The notes under the pieces are model-generated. The model saw only the letters and a list, made by a program, of their open reading frames with translations, was not told where the DNA came from and made no database searches. From Variovorax paradoxus B4 (GTDB lineage: Bacteria; Pseudomonadota; Gammaproteobacteria; Burkholderiales; Burkholderiaceae_C), in NCBI RefSeq assembly GCF_000463015.1, contig NC_022247.1:2604001-2668000 (forward strand): DNA of 64,000 bases, in the 5' to 3' direction. A program made the translations under genes and the position numbers. Shown in pieces: positions 26,695 through 36,335 of this stretch; position 1 is the stretch's first letter; every line of letters begins with the position of its first letter.

Positions 26695-27285
26695 ATGGCC
26701 GACGCCAGTTCGCTCGACGCGTTGGTCGATGCCTTGCGCCGCCTGCCCGGTGTCGGCGTCAAGTCGGCCTCGCGCATGGCGTTCCATTTGCTGCAGCACG
26801 ACCGCGAGGGCGCGCAGCTGCTCGCGCGCGCCTTGCAGCAGGCGGCCGGCAACGTGCGGCATTGCGAGCGCTGCAACACTTTCACCGAAGCGCCGGTCTG
26901 CAGCGTGTGCCTCGACACGCGCCGTGACGCAGGCAAGCTCTGCGTGGTCGAAACGCCTGCCGACCAGGCGGCGCTCGAGCGCACCGGGGTTTTCCGCGGC
27001 TACTACTTCGTGCTGATGGGCAAGCTCAGTCCGCTCGACGGCATCGGGCCCAAGGACATCGGCCTGCAGAAGCTCTTCGACCGGGCCCTGGACGGCACCG
27101 TGAGCGAAGTCATCCTGGCCACCAACTTCACGGCAGAGGGCGAAGCCACCGCGCACGTGATCGGCGAAGCGCTCAGGCAGCGCGGCCTCAACGTGACGCG
27201 CCTTGCGCGCGGCGTGCCCGCCGGCAGCGAACTCGAATACGTGGATCTCGGCACCATCGCGCATGCCCTGGTGGACCGCCGATAG
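26695..27285 (+). CDS. recR: Recombination mediator protein RecR
   Basis: 196 residues. RecR works with RecF and RecO to load RecA at gaps. The helix-hairpin-helix is [20 protein letters not shown]; the C4 zinc finger is [16 protein letters not shown]; the Toprim domain carries [16 protein letters not shown] and the segment [20 protein letters not shown]. The ATG at 26695 is favoured over an in-frame TTG three bases earlier. It starts 7 bases after the ybaB stop. Confidence 0.96.
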   Translation: MADASSLDALVDALRRLPGVGVKSASRMAFHLLQHDREGAQLLARALQQAAGNVRHCERCNTFTEAPVCSVCLDTRRDAGKLCVVETPADQAALERTGVFRGYYFVLMGKLSPLDGIGPKDIGLQKLFDRALDGTVSEVILATNFTAEGEATAHVIGEALRQRGLNVTRLARGVPAGSELEYVDLGTIAHALVDRR

Positions 27286-27333
27286 CGCAGCAGCGGCCGC
27301 TGCTGCCGCTCTGCCGGATGGAGACAACCCGAA

Positions 27334-27726
27334 ATGACTTTTTGCCTGCTCACCGTCGCCTACTGGTGCGTGTTCATCGCATGCGGCCTGCCGTATCTCG
27401 CGGCATGGATCGCCAAGGCCGGCAGTTTCGGCCCGCGCGACAACATGCAACCGCGCGACTGGGCCGCAAAGCAGAGCGGCTGGCGCGCGCGCGCCAACAG
27501 CGCGCAAGCCAACAGCTTCGAAGGCCTCCCGTTCTTCATCGGCGCGGTGATCATTGCGCATCAGCTCGGCGCCAATCAGGCGCGGCTCGACATGCTGGCG
27601 GCGGCCTATGTCGTATTGCGTGTGATCTATCTCGCGGTCTACATCAAGGGCGTCGGCTCCGTGCGCAGCGCGGTCTGGGCGCTCGGTTTCCTGGTCAATA
27701 TCGCGATCCTTTTTCTCGCGCGATAA
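27334..27726 (+). CDS. MAPEG family membrane protein
   Basis: 130 residues with four hydrophobic segments (first at residues 4-24, last at 110-129). The middle holds NSAQANSFEGLPFFIGAVII, matching the MAPEG signature around the second helix (N-x2-E-x2-P). The superfamily includes membrane glutathione transferases and related eicosanoid enzymes; bacterial members of this short type have no assigned substrate. Stands alone between recR and the ABC transporter. Confidence 0.8.
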   Translation: MTFCLLTVAYWCVFIACGLPYLAAWIAKAGSFGPRDNMQPRDWAAKQSGWRARANSAQANSFEGLPFFIGAVIIAHQLGANQARLDMLAAAYVVLRVIYLAVYIKGVGSVRSAVWALGFLVNIAILFLAR

Positions 27727-27897
27727 GAGCGCAAACAGCCGCTGCGGCGCTGCGCAACAGGCCGTTCGACACAGGCCTCGTGGAGGCCATCATGCTTACG
27801 TGGAAACCCGCACGGGATGACCCCGATGCAGGCAACAGGGGCGCACCCCTAAGCTCGATTCAGTTCACCAGAATCAAGAGCCCCGCAGGATTGCTCC

Positions 27898-28932
27898 ATG
27901 CTCCACCGCAGAACCCTCATGACAGTCTCCGCAGTCGCTGCCGCAACGATTGCGTTGCCGCGGGTCTTTGCGCAAGCCAAGCTCGAGAAGACGAAGATTT
28001 CCATCGCGGTGGGGGGCAAGGCGGCGTTCTACTATTTGCCGCTCACCATTTCCGAACAGCTCGGTTATTTCAAGGCCGAAGGCCTCGACGTCGAGATCTC
28101 CGATTTCGCAGGCGGCGCACGCGCGCTGCAGGCCGTGGTGGGCGGATCGGCGGACGTGTGCTCCGGTGCCTACGAGCACACCATCAACCTGCAGGCCAAG
28201 AACCAGTTCTTCCAGGCCTTCGTGCTCCAGGGCCGCGCGCCGCAGATCGCGGTGGGTGTGTCGACCAAGAACATGGCGGGCTACACGGGCATTCCGGATC
28301 TCAAGGGCAAGAAGATCGGTGTCTCGGCGCCGGGCTCCTCGACCAACATGGTGGCCAATCTCGTGCTGTCGCGCGGCGGCCTCAAGGCCAGCGACGTGAG
28401 CTACATCGGCGTGGGCGTGGCGGCCGGCGCGCTCACGGCGCTGCGCTCGGGCCAGATCGACGCCATCAGCAACACCGACCCCGTCATGACCATGCTCGAG
28501 CAGAAGGGCGACGTGAAGATCATCAGCGACACGCGCACGCTCAAGGGTACGCAGCAGGTGTTTGGCGGACCGATGCCCGCAGCCTGCCTCTACGCGCCGG
28601 TCGACTTCATCCAGAAGAACCCCAACACCTGCCAGGCGCTGGCCAATGCCATCGTCCACGGCCTCAAGTGGCTGCAGACGGCCGGGCCCGGCGACATCAT
28701 CAAGACGGTGCCCGAAACCTACCTGCTCGGCGACCGTGCGCTGTACCTTGCGTCTTTCGACAAGGTGCGCGAATCGATCGCCACCGACGGCCTCGTGCCG
28801 GCCGACGGTCCGAAGACGGCGCTCACCGCTATCTCGAGCTTCGACACGGCCGTGAAGGCCGACAAGATTGATCTCATGAAAACCTACACCAACGATTTTG
28901 CTAGGCGCGCGAAAGACAGGTTCAAAGCCTGA
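27898..28932 (+). CDS. ABC transporter substrate-binding protein, NMT1/SsuA/TauA type
   Basis: 344 residues. Periplasmic binding protein of the nitrate/sulfonate/taurine/pyrimidine precursor class: AAFYYLPLTISEQLGYFKAE followed by GLDVEISDFAGGARALQAVV and GGSADVCSGAYEHTIN. The signal sequence begins MLHRRTLMTVSAVAAATIAL; the twin arginine suggests Tat export, though Sec cannot be excluded. The ligand is not readable. A terminator hairpin directly follows, with the ATPase and permease after it, so the binding protein may be made in excess through partial read-through. Confidence 0.88.
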   Translation: MLHRRTLMTVSAVAAATIALPRVFAQAKLEKTKISIAVGGKAAFYYLPLTISEQLGYFKAEGLDVEISDFAGGARALQAVVGGSADVCSGAYEHTINLQAKNQFFQAFVLQGRAPQIAVGVSTKNMAGYTGIPDLKGKKIGVSAPGSSTNMVANLVLSRGGLKASDVSYIGVGVAAGALTALRSGQIDAISNTDPVMTMLEQKGDVKIISDTRTLKGTQQVFGGPMPAACLYAPVDFIQKNPNTCQALANAIVHGLKWLQTAGPGDIIKTVPETYLLGDRALYLASFDKVRESIATDGLVPADGPKTALTAISSFDTAVKADKIDLMKTYTNDFARRAKDRFKA

Positions 28933-28950
28933 CTCCGAACGTCCCCGCGA

Positions 28951-28972
28951 CCCGGCCTCGGCCGGGTTTTTT
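28951..28972 (+). terminator. Terminator hairpin between binding protein and ATPase genes
   Basis: CCCGGCC pairs with GGCCGGG across a two-base gap (a small loop after fraying) and is followed by six T residues. It lies 18 bases after the binding-protein stop and 35 bases before the ATPase ATG, so it may attenuate rather than end the operon. Confidence 0.75.
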
Positions 28973-29006
28973 CTTGTGGCGGCCGTTGCCAGAAATCCTG
29001 CCAGAC

Positions 29007-29822
29007 ATGTCCGACTACGCACTCGAACTTCTCTCCATCAGCTGCACCTTCCATTCGAAGGACGACCCGGGCCAGCGCTACACCGCGGTGGCCGACACCA
29101 CGCTGCGCGTGAGGGCAGGGGAGTTCGTCTCGGTGGTGGGCCCCACGGGTTGCGGCAAATCGACCTTGCTGAACGTGGGCGCCGGCTTGCTCGCGCCTTC
29201 GTCGGGCACCATCAAGGTCTTCGGCCAGACACTGGCGGGCGTGAACGCACGCGCGGGCTACATGTTCCAGACCGAAGCGCTGATGCCGTGGCGCAGCGCC
29301 ATCGACAACGTGATGGTGGGGCTGCAGTACCGCGGCGTGCCTGACGCCGATGCACGCGAACAGGCCGAGGCCTGGCTTTCGCGCGTGGGCCTTTCCGGTT
29401 TCGGTGACCGCTATCCGCACCAGCTCTCGGGCGGCATGCGCAAGCGCGTGGCGCTGGCGCAGACGCTGGTGCTCGACCCCGACATCATCCTCATGGACGA
29501 ACCCTTCAGCGCGCTCGACATCCAGACGCGGCAGCTGATGGAAAACGAGGTGCTCGAACTCTGGAGCGCAAAGAAGAAGGCGGTGCTTTTCATCACGCAC
29601 GATCTCGACGAAGCGATTGCGATGAGCGACCGCGTGGTCGTGCTGTCGGCCGGCCCGGCCACGCATCCGATCGGCGAGTTCGCCATCGACCTGGCGCGTC
29701 CACGCGATGTGGCCGAGGTGCGCACGCAGCCACGCTTCGTCGAGCTGCATACCCAGATCTGGGAGGTGCTGCGCGACGAAGTGCTCAAGGGCTATGCGCA
29801 GCAGCTGAGGAAGGCCGCATGA
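29007..29822 (+). CDS. ABC transporter ATP-binding protein (nitrate/sulfonate/taurine type)
   Basis: 271 residues. Walker A is GPTGCGKST, the Q-loop YMFQTEALMPWRSAIDNV, the signature LSGGMRKRVALAQTLV, Walker B IILMDEPFSALD, and the H-loop VLFITHDLDEAIAMSD. QTEALMPWRSA is typical of the SsuB/TauB/NrtD group. Its stop overlaps the permease start. It energises uptake of the unknown ligand bound by the protein at 27898. Confidence 0.92.
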   Translation: MSDYALELLSISCTFHSKDDPGQRYTAVADTTLRVRAGEFVSVVGPTGCGKSTLLNVGAGLLAPSSGTIKVFGQTLAGVNARAGYMFQTEALMPWRSAIDNVMVGLQYRGVPDADAREQAEAWLSRVGLSGFGDRYPHQLSGGMRKRVALAQTLVLDPDIILMDEPFSALDIQTRQLMENEVLELWSAKKKAVLFITHDLDEAIAMSDRVVVLSAGPATHPIGEFAIDLARPRDVAEVRTQPRFVELHTQIWEVLRDEVLKGYAQQLRKAA

Positions 29823-30652
29823 TGCCGCGCCTGAACGAACGCAATGCGCGCTTCTGGCAACTGGTGCTGCTCGCGATCATCCTGGTGGGCTGGCACCTGG
29901 CGTCGCGCAACCAGCAGATCGCCTTTTTTCTTGGCGAGCCGATCCAGGTGGCGGGACGCATCTGGAGCTGGTTCCTGCCGTTCGAGGTGCCGCCGAACCT
30001 GCTGTTCCCGGAGGGCCTGAAAGGCAATGCCGACATCTATCGGCACCTCGGCACCACGTTGCTCGAGACAGTGCTGGCCTTCGGCATCGGCACCGTGCTG
30101 GGCCTGGCCTGCGGGCTCTGGCTGGCGCTGGCGCCCACGGCGAGCCTGATTCTCGACCCCTACATCAAGGCCGCCAACTCGATGCCGCGCGTGATCCTGG
30201 CGCCGATCTTCGCGCTGTGGTTCGGCCTGGGCATCTGGAGCAAGGTGGCGCTGGCCGTCACGCTGGTGTTCTTCATCGTCTTCTTCAACGTTTACCAGGG
30301 CGTGCGCGAGGTGAGCCCGGTGGTGCTGGCCAACGCGAAGATGCTCGGCGCCAACCAGCGGCAGCTGCTTCGCACGGTCTACCTGCCAAGCGCGACGAGC
30401 TGGGTGTTCTCGAGCCTGCACACGTCGGTGGGCCTCGCCTTCGTCGGTGCGGTGGTCGGCGAGTACCTGGGCTCGGCGCGCGGCGTGGGCTACCTGATCC
30501 TCCAGGCCGAAGGCACCTTCGACGTCAACACCGTCTTTGCCGGCATCGTGGTGCTGACGGCCTTCGCGCTCTTGCTCGACGGCCTTGTCGGCCTGATAGA
30601 GAAACGGCTGATGAAGTGGCAGCCGCGCAGCGGGGAGACCGAAAAACTCTAG
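29819..30652 (+). CDS. ABC transporter permease (SsuC/TauC type)
   Basis: 277 residues with about six hydrophobic segments. The EAA loop is NAKMLGANQRQLLRTVYLPS, and GLAFVGAVVGEYLGSARGVG is the conserved C-terminal permease motif of the BPD_transp_1 family. Starts at ATGATG overlapping the ATPase stop by four bases. Completes a three-gene importer; the natural substrate is unknown. Confidence 0.92.
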   Translation: MMPRLNERNARFWQLVLLAIILVGWHLASRNQQIAFFLGEPIQVAGRIWSWFLPFEVPPNLLFPEGLKGNADIYRHLGTTLLETVLAFGIGTVLGLACGLWLALAPTASLILDPYIKAANSMPRVILAPIFALWFGLGIWSKVALAVTLVFFIVFFNVYQGVREVSPVVLANAKMLGANQRQLLRTVYLPSATSWVFSSLHTSVGLAFVGAVVGEYLGSARGVGYLILQAEGTFDVNTVFAGIVVLTAFALLLDGLVGLIEKRLMKWQPRSGETEKL

Positions 30653-30693
30653 CGCTGCGGTGCGTTCGGGCTTTCGGCCCCGTCACGTCGGCT

Positions 30694-32301
30694 TCAGCGT
30701 TTCTTCTTCTTCGACGGCGTGCCGCCGCGCTTCTCGCGCACGACCTGCTTGCCTGCCGGCGACTTCACCACGTTGCTGCCGCGTGCAGCAACCGCCTTCA
30801 CCGGGCTGCCGCCGCGCTTGGAGGCGACGGCGGCTCGGCCGCGAGCCGATCCCGCACCCGAGCCGACACGGGCTTCGGGCGCAGCGCGAACCGGCAGGTA
30901 CACCACCACGCTGTAGCCGCGCTTGAACGCGTGATTGAGCTTGACGTCGTTCCACTCGGCCACGCTGTCGGGCTTGAGCTTGTAGCGGCGCGCGATGCTG
31001 GCCACGCTGTCGTTGCGCCCCGCCTTGACGGTGGTGCGTCGATTGACGATTTCGGGCTGGAAGCTCAGATGGCCGCTGTCCGCCACCAGCGCCGTCACGT
31101 CCTCCTTGACGCGGGCGCCGCGCGGCACGATGAGCGTCGAGCCGGCCTTGATGAGCATGCGCGGCGGGATGCTGTTGAGCGCGCGCAGGTCGGCCTCGCT
31201 CATGCCCGACCGCTGGGCGGCGTCGGCCACCGTCATCGTGCTGGGAACGACCCATGCCGTCCAGCTGGCGTACTGGCCTTGCGAGTACGCATCGAAGTTG
31301 CGCTGGAACACGGCTGCGTTGTCCCAGGGCAGCAGGATCTGCGGTGTGCCGGCGGCAAGCAGCACCGGCTTGTGCGCGGCCGGGTTGAGGGCGCGGAAGT
31401 CTTCGAGCCGGATGTCGGCCAGCTTGGCGGCCAGTTCGACGTCGAGGTCGCGCGTCAGCGTCACGGTCTGAAAGTACGGGTGGTTCGCAATCAGCGGCAG
31501 CTCGGTGTTGAACGACTGCGGATTGGCCACGATGTTCTTCACCGCTTGCAGCTTGGGGACGTAGAGCCGCGTTTCGGCCGGCATGGAAAGATCGCTGTAG
31601 GTGGTGGGCAGGCCCAGGCGCTGGTTCTTGGCGATCGCGCGGCTCACGCTGCCTTCGCCCCAGTTGTAGGCGGCCAGGGCGAGCTGCCAGTCGCCGAACA
31701 TGCCGTAGAGCTTTTGCAGGTAGTCCAGCGCGGCGCGCGTCGACGCCAGCACGTCGCGCCTGTCGTCGCGGAAGATGTTCTGCTTCAGGTCGAAGTCGGT
31801 GCCGGTGGCCGGCATGAACTGCCACATGCCCGCGGCGCGCGCGCTGGAAATGGCCTGCGGGTTGAACGCGCTCTCGATATACGGCAGCAGCGCGAGTTCG
31901 GTCGGCATGTTGCGCCGCTCGAGCTCCTCGACGATGTGGAAGATGTACTTGTTCGAGCGCTCGGTCATGCGCTGGATGTAGTCGGGCCGGCTGGCATACC
32001 ACTGCTCGCGGTCGCGCACCAGGTCGCTCTCGAGGTTCGGCATCTTGAAGCCGCGGCGGATGCGGTCCCACATGTCGGCGGGCGGCGCCAGCGTGACGAC
32101 GCTCTGCGAATGGGCTTCGCTGCTGGTGATGGGGGTGAGCGGCCCGCCCGGGTAGACCGGCGCCGCGCTGCCGGAGGCCTTGGTGCCGGTGCCGCCGGCG
32201 GTGGACTGCGCGGGGGTGGTGGAGGAAGACGGGCTGGTGGTGCCCGCGCAGCCCGCGAGCAACAGTGAGCCTGCAAGGCAGACAGCAGCGATAAGTTTCA
32301 T
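30694..32301 (-). CDS. MltD-like membrane-bound lytic murein transglycosylase with LysM domains
   Basis: 535 residues. MKLIAAVCLAGSLLLAGC is a lipoprotein signal with a lipobox cysteine. The SLT catalytic domain has the Glu in IESAFNPQAISSARAAGMWQ followed by FMPATG, and a later ALAAYNWGEGSV. Two LysM-like segments follow (TMTVADAAQRSGMSEADLRA and RNDSVASIARRYKLKPDSVA), and the tail is very basic (GGTPSKKKKR). It cleaves peptidoglycan at the envelope. I use the ATG at 32301, which overlaps the gloB stop (ATGA), instead of an in-frame ATG six codons upstream. Confidence 0.9.
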   Translation of the reverse strand: MKLIAAVCLAGSLLLAGCAGTTSPSSSTTPAQSTAGGTGTKASGSAAPVYPGGPLTPITSSEAHSQSVVTLAPPADMWDRIRRGFKMPNLESDLVRDREQWYASRPDYIQRMTERSNKYIFHIVEELERRNMPTELALLPYIESAFNPQAISSARAAGMWQFMPATGTDFDLKQNIFRDDRRDVLASTRAALDYLQKLYGMFGDWQLALAAYNWGEGSVSRAIAKNQRLGLPTTYSDLSMPAETRLYVPKLQAVKNIVANPQSFNTELPLIANHPYFQTVTLTRDLDVELAAKLADIRLEDFRALNPAAHKPVLLAAGTPQILLPWDNAAVFQRNFDAYSQGQYASWTAWVVPSTMTVADAAQRSGMSEADLRALNSIPPRMLIKAGSTLIVPRGARVKEDVTALVADSGHLSFQPEIVNRRTTVKAGRNDSVASIARRYKLKPDSVAEWNDVKLNHAFKRGYSVVVYLPVRAAPEARVGSGAGSARGRAAVASKRGGSPVKAVAARGSNVVKSPAGKQVVREKRGGTPSKKKKR

Positions 32302-33077
32302 CGGAAGTCGTTTTTCCATTGGCGCAGCGCGGCAAACACGTCGGCTTCGGCCGCATCGGCGGAAAGCTCGGCGTGGTCGCGCACCGCTCTAAGGACGGTG
32401 GCTTCGCGGCTGCGAAGAAAGGGGTTGATCCGGCGTTCGGTGGCCAGTTGCGAGGGCAGCGTGGGTTGCCCTTGCGCGCGCAGGCTTTCGCAGTGCGCGG
32501 TGTACTGAGTCAGATTGGCATTGCCGGGTTCCACCGCTTGGGCGAAACGCAGGTTAGCAAGTGTGTATTCGTGCGCACAACATACGCGGGTGTCGCCCGG
32601 CAGCGCGGCGAGCGCATCGAGCGAAGCCAGCATTTGCGCCGGCGTGCCTTCGAACAGCCGGCCGCACCCGCCGGAGAACAGCGTGTCGCCGCAAAAAAGC
32701 AGGGGCGGCTGGCCCGCGCTTGCGGGCAGGAAGTAGGCGATGTGGCCGGCCGTGTGGCCCGGCACGTCGATGACCGCGAAGCGCAGTCCGAGCACCTCGG
32801 CGCTGTCGCCGTGCGACAGGGGGGTGAAGGGCTGCGGAATGCGCTCGCGCGCCGGGCCGAAGACCGGTGCGCCGGTTGCCGCATGGAGCGCGGCAACGCC
32901 GCCGGTGTGATCGGGGTGATGGTGCGTGACTAGAATCGCGGCGAGCTGCAGCTTGTCGCGCGTCAAGGCGTCGAACACCGGTTGAGCGTCGCCCGGGTCC
33001 ACCACGATCGCGTTGGACCCGTCCTGCAGCATCCAGATGTAGTTGTCAGCGAAGGCGGGCAGCGGAACGAGGGTCAT
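32298..33077 (-). CDS. gloB: Hydroxyacylglutathione hydrolase (glyoxalase II)
   Basis: 259 residues. Metallo-beta-lactamase fold enzyme that hydrolyses S-lactoylglutathione in methylglyoxal detoxification. The metal site THHHPDHTGG is present, with further ligands in PGHTAGHIAYF and FCGDTLFSGGCGRLFEG. Start MTLVPLPAFADNYIWML is typical. The start codon overlaps the divergent methyltransferase start (TCATGA at 33074-33079), so its promoter must lie within the other gene. Confidence 0.94.
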   Translation of the reverse strand: MTLVPLPAFADNYIWMLQDGSNAIVVDPGDAQPVFDALTRDKLQLAAILVTHHHPDHTGGVAALHAATGAPVFGPARERIPQPFTPLSHGDSAEVLGLRFAVIDVPGHTAGHIAYFLPASAGQPPLLFCGDTLFSGGCGRLFEGTPAQMLASLDALAALPGDTRVCCAHEYTLANLRFAQAVEPGNANLTQYTAHCESLRAQGQPTLPSQLATERRINPFLRSREATVLRAVRDHAELSADAAEADVFAALRQWKNDFR

Positions 33078-33852
33078 GAGCGGTCAAATTATAGGTTTGC
33101 AGGATTGGTTCGCGACCCCCCCCGGCCGCTACCTGCTCGCGTGGGAGCAGGCCCAGTTCGACGAGGCCGTGGCGGATGTTTTCGGCTACCACGCGCTGCA
33201 GCTCGGCGCCGCCGGAGTCGAGGGCCTGCGCACCAACCGCATGCCGCACCGCTGGCTGGCCTTGCCCGACCCCGACCAGCGGTCGGGCAGGGCTGCGCTG
33301 TTCACCGATTTTGCGGCGTTGCCGTTTGCCGCCAACAGCCTCGACCTGGTGGTGCTGCCGCACGCGCTGGAGCTGAGCCAGGACCCCCATGCGGCCTTGC
33401 GCGAAGTGGAGCGGGTGCTGGTGCCCGAGGGCCGGGTGGTGATCTGCGGGCTCAATCCGGCCAGCCTCTGGGGCATGCGGCAGCGCCGCGCGCACCTGTA
33501 CCGCAGGCTCGGCTTCGGCGACCTCTTCCTGCCCGAGGGCGGCGAGTTCATCGGCTACTGGCGCATGCGTGACTGGCTGCGGCTCCTGAGTTTCGAGGTG
33601 GAGTCGGGGCGTTTTGGCATCTACCGGCCCGCGGTGCGCAGCGAGGCCTGGCTCGAACGCTGCCGCTGGATGGACACCGCCGGCGAACGCTGGTGGCCCA
33701 TCTTCGGTGCGGTGTATTTCCTGGTGGCAGTCAAGCGGGTGCGTGGCATGCGCCTGCTCAGCGCCGATTGGCGTCGCGCAGCGGCGCGCGCCACCGCGCC
33801 GGTACCCATCGCGGGCAAGATGCACAAGGCCAAGGCCGACCGCGCCGATTGA
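33076..33852 (+). CDS. SAM-dependent methyltransferase-like protein
   Basis: 258 residues. A Methyltransf_11-type core is seen from AALFTDFAALPFAANSLDLV to LREVERVLVPEGRVVICGLN. The glycine-rich SAM loop near residue 50 is weak (ALQLGAAGVEGLRTNR), so substrate and even activity are uncertain. The start MSGQIIGLQDWFATPPGRYL was chosen over an upstream in-frame ATG because the latter lies inside gloB. The gene is commonly found between gloB and rnhA in this bacterial group. Confidence 0.8.
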   Translation: MSGQIIGLQDWFATPPGRYLLAWEQAQFDEAVADVFGYHALQLGAAGVEGLRTNRMPHRWLALPDPDQRSGRAALFTDFAALPFAANSLDLVVLPHALELSQDPHAALREVERVLVPEGRVVICGLNPASLWGMRQRRAHLYRRLGFGDLFLPEGGEFIGYWRMRDWLRLLSFEVESGRFGIYRPAVRSEAWLERCRWMDTAGERWWPIFGAVYFLVAVKRVRGMRLLSADWRRAAARATAPVPIAGKMHKAKADRAD

Positions 33853-33888
33853 GCATTGAAATATTGAAAGAAGAAGGAAAAGAGCGTT

Positions 33889-34338
33889 TTGAACGAAGTC
33901 GTGATCTATACCGATGGTGCGTGCAAAGGCAATCCCGGCCCCGGCGGCTGGGGCGCGTGGCTCAAGTCGGGCGCCACCGAAAAGGAACTGTTCGGTGGCG
34001 AACTCAACACCACCAACAACCGGATGGAGCTCACCGCCGTCATCGAGGGCCTGGCCGCGCTCAAGCGGCCCTGCAAGGTCATCCTCTACCTCGACAGCCA
34101 GTACGTGCGCATGGGCATCACCGAATGGATCCGCGGCTGGAAGGCCAAGGGCTGGCGCACCTCGACCAAGCAGCCGGTCAAGAACGTCGAACTCTGGCAG
34201 AAACTCGACAAGCTGGTGGCCGAGGGAGGCCACCTGATCGAATGGCGCTGGGTCAAGGGCCACTCGGGCGACATCGGCAACGAACGCGCCGACATGCTCG
34301 CCAACAAAGGCGTGGACAAGGCCCTGGGCCGGATCTGA
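33889..34338 (+). CDS. rnhA: Ribonuclease HI
   Basis: 149 residues. Degrades RNA in RNA-DNA hybrids. The four catalytic acids are visible: Asp in [16 protein letters not shown], Glu in [13 protein letters not shown], Asp in [12 protein letters not shown] and Asp in [12 protein letters not shown]. The start is a TTG at 33889 giving (M)NEVVIYTDG; the AAGAAGGA at 33871-33878 is a well-spaced ribosome site for it, and there is no nearer ATG. Confidence 0.96.
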   Translation: MNEVVIYTDGACKGNPGPGGWGAWLKSGATEKELFGGELNTTNNRMELTAVIEGLAALKRPCKVILYLDSQYVRMGITEWIRGWKAKGWRTSTKQPVKNVELWQKLDKLVAEGGHLIEWRWVKGHSGDIGNERADMLANKGVDKALGRI

Positions 34339-34371
34339 GCCGCTGGAAGTGCGCGCAGCCCTGGGGGCGGG

Positions 34372-35688
34372 TCAGGCCTCCAGCATCATCACGTCGACTT
34401 CGTCGCCCGCGGCCACGTTGCCTTGGTCGTGGTGCAGCACCACGAGCCCGTTGGCCTCGACCATCGAGCTCAGCACGCCGGAGCCCTGGTTGCCGGCAAT
34501 GCGAACCTCGGGCAGCGCACCGGCCACCGCCCGCACGAAGCCGCGCTGGTATTCGGTGCGCCCGGGCTTCTTGCGGATGGCGCTCGCGGCGCGCGCGCGC
34601 AGCAGGGGCGGCGGCGCCGCGGCAATTTCGTGGCATCCCATCATGCGCAGCAGGGCAGGCCGCACGAAGGCAAGAAAGGTGACCATGACGGCCACCGGAT
34701 TGCCGGGCAGGCCGAAGAGCACCGCCGAGCCTGGCTGCGGCGGGGCCTGCTGGCTGCGGGGAACGAGCCCGACGGCCATCGGCCGGCCGGGGCGCATGGC
34801 CACACGCCAGAAAGCCATGTCGCCGAGCTGCTGCATCACGGCGCGCGTATGGTCGGCGGCGCCGACGCTCACACCGCCGCTGGTGATGATGGCGTCGGCC
34901 TGGCTCGCGGCCTGCTGCAGCGTGGCGGCGAGCGTGGCCGGGTCGTCGCGCACCAGGCCCAGGTCGACCACTTCGCAGCCCAGCCGCGTGAGCAGGCCGA
35001 ACACCGTGTAGCGGTTGCTGTCGTACACCGCGCCTTCGCGCGGCGGCTCGCCAAGGCTCAGGATCTCGTCGCCGGTCGAAAAATAGGCCACGCGCAGCCG
35101 CCTCAGCGCGGGCACCGACGGCAGTCCCAGGCTGGCGACCATGCCCAGCGCGGCGGGCGACAGGCGCTCGCCGCGGCGCAAGGCCGGCTGGCCCTGCATG
35201 AGATCTTCGCCTGCAAAGCGGCGGTTGTCGCCGCGGCGAAGCACCTTGGCAGGAAAGCGCACGCGGTCGCCGTCGACCTTGCAGAATTCCTGTGGAATCA
35301 CGGTGTCGAGCCCTTCGGGCATGACCGCGCCCGTCATGATGCGAACCGCGTCGCCGGCAGCCAGCGCGCCGCGCCACGCCGCGCCTGCCAATGCGGTACC
35401 CGCCACGCGCAGCTCGATGGATGCATCCGTGGACGAATCGTCCCGCAGGATCGCGCCGTCGAAGGCAAAGCCGTCCATCGCGGAGTTGTCGTGCGGCGGC
35501 ACGCTGACCGGCGAAATGACGTCTTCGGCCAGCACGCGGCCCAGCGCTTCGCGCAGTGCGACCTCTTCGCGTTCCGAGACCACGGCTGGCGCCACCAGTT
35601 GCGCCAGAAAGGCCTGGACGCCGCCGACGCTCAGCGCCTGGGGGTCATAGCCTGCAAGGGCGGCGGCAATGTCGGCGATGCGGCTCAT
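34372..35688 (-). CDS. moeA: Molybdopterin molybdenumtransferase MoeA
   Basis: 438 residues. Inserts molybdate into adenylylated molybdopterin. Conserved segments: [15 protein letters not shown] near residue 65, [20 protein letters not shown], the MPT-binding [13 protein letters not shown], and [12 protein letters not shown]. Its start overlaps the mobA stop by four bases. Last gene of the moaA-mobA-moeA run. Confidence 0.95.
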   Translation of the reverse strand: MSRIADIAAALAGYDPQALSVGGVQAFLAQLVAPAVVSEREEVALREALGRVLAEDVISPVSVPPHDNSAMDGFAFDGAILRDDSSTDASIELRVAGTALAGAAWRGALAAGDAVRIMTGAVMPEGLDTVIPQEFCKVDGDRVRFPAKVLRRGDNRRFAGEDLMQGQPALRRGERLSPAALGMVASLGLPSVPALRRLRVAYFSTGDEILSLGEPPREGAVYDSNRYTVFGLLTRLGCEVVDLGLVRDDPATLAATLQQAASQADAIITSGGVSVGAADHTRAVMQQLGDMAFWRVAMRPGRPMAVGLVPRSQQAPPQPGSAVLFGLPGNPVAVMVTFLAFVRPALLRMMGCHEIAAAPPPLLRARAASAIRKKPGRTEYQRGFVRAVAGALPEVRIAGNQGSGVLSSMVEANGLVVLHHDQGNVAAGDEVDVMMLEA

Positions 35689-36335
35689 CGGTTTTCCAGC
35701 GCGTGCAGTTCGGCCAGCGTGTTGGCATTGAAGAAGGCGTCGGGCGCGTCGCCGGGGCGGTCGAAGGGCACGAGCACGGTGCGGTGCTGCGCGGTCCAGG
35801 CGTCGATCTTGCGACCACCGGACTGGGTGAAGTTCACCAGGCTTTCGAGCAGCGTGGTGCGCAGCAGGCAGAACACCGGCTGCGGCCGCAACACCGGCGC
35901 CGCGCCGGGTTCGGCGGCGGCCTCGGGGGCGTTGACCATGGCAATTTCCGCGTCGTTGGCCGTCAGGGCCTCAGCCAGCCGGCTCGCCAGATCGAGCGGA
36001 AACAGCGGCGTGTCGCAGGGCACGGTGAGGAGATAGGGCGTTTCGCAGCGTTCGAGGCCGGTCAGGAAGCCCGCCAGCGGGCCGGCATAGTCGGCCAGGC
36101 TGTCGGGCCAGACCGGAACGCCGAAGGACTCGTAGGCCGCCAGGTTGCGGTTGGCATTGATCATGACCTCGCCCACCTGCATGCCCAGGCGCAGCACGGC
36201 GTGCATGGCGAGCGGCGAGCCATTGAAGTTCTGCAGGCCCTTGTCGATACCGCCCATGCGCGAGCCGCGGCCGCCGGCCAGCAGCAGGCCGGTGATCTCG
36301 CCGGGGGAAATGGAATCTTGTGTTTTTGGGGTCAT
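35685..36335 (-). CDS. mobA: Molybdenum cofactor guanylyltransferase MobA
   Basis: 216 residues. Transfers GMP to molybdenum cofactor to form the MGD/bis-MGD form. The nucleotide-binding loop is [18 protein letters not shown], and [16 protein letters not shown] holds the Asp expected to bind Mg. The start overlaps the moaA stop (ATGA at 36332-36335). Its presence implies bis-MGD enzymes such as nitrate or formate reductases elsewhere in the genome. Confidence 0.95.
   Translation of the reverse strand: MTPKTQDSISPGEITGLLLAGGRGSRMGGIDKGLQNFNGSPLAMHAVLRLGMQVGEVMINANRNLAAYESFGVPVWPDSLADYAGPLAGFLTGLERCETPYLLTVPCDTPLFPLDLASRLAEALTANDAEIAMVNAPEAAAEPGAAPVLRPQPVFCLLRTTLLESLVNFTQSGGRKIDAWTAQHRTVLVPFDRPGDAPDAFFNANTLAELHALENR

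Noticed and set aside
30217..32268. A 683-codon plus-strand frame running through the permease end and opposite the lytic transglycosylase
   Set aside because: Crosses the real permease gene in another frame and then reads antisense; no recognisable domain.
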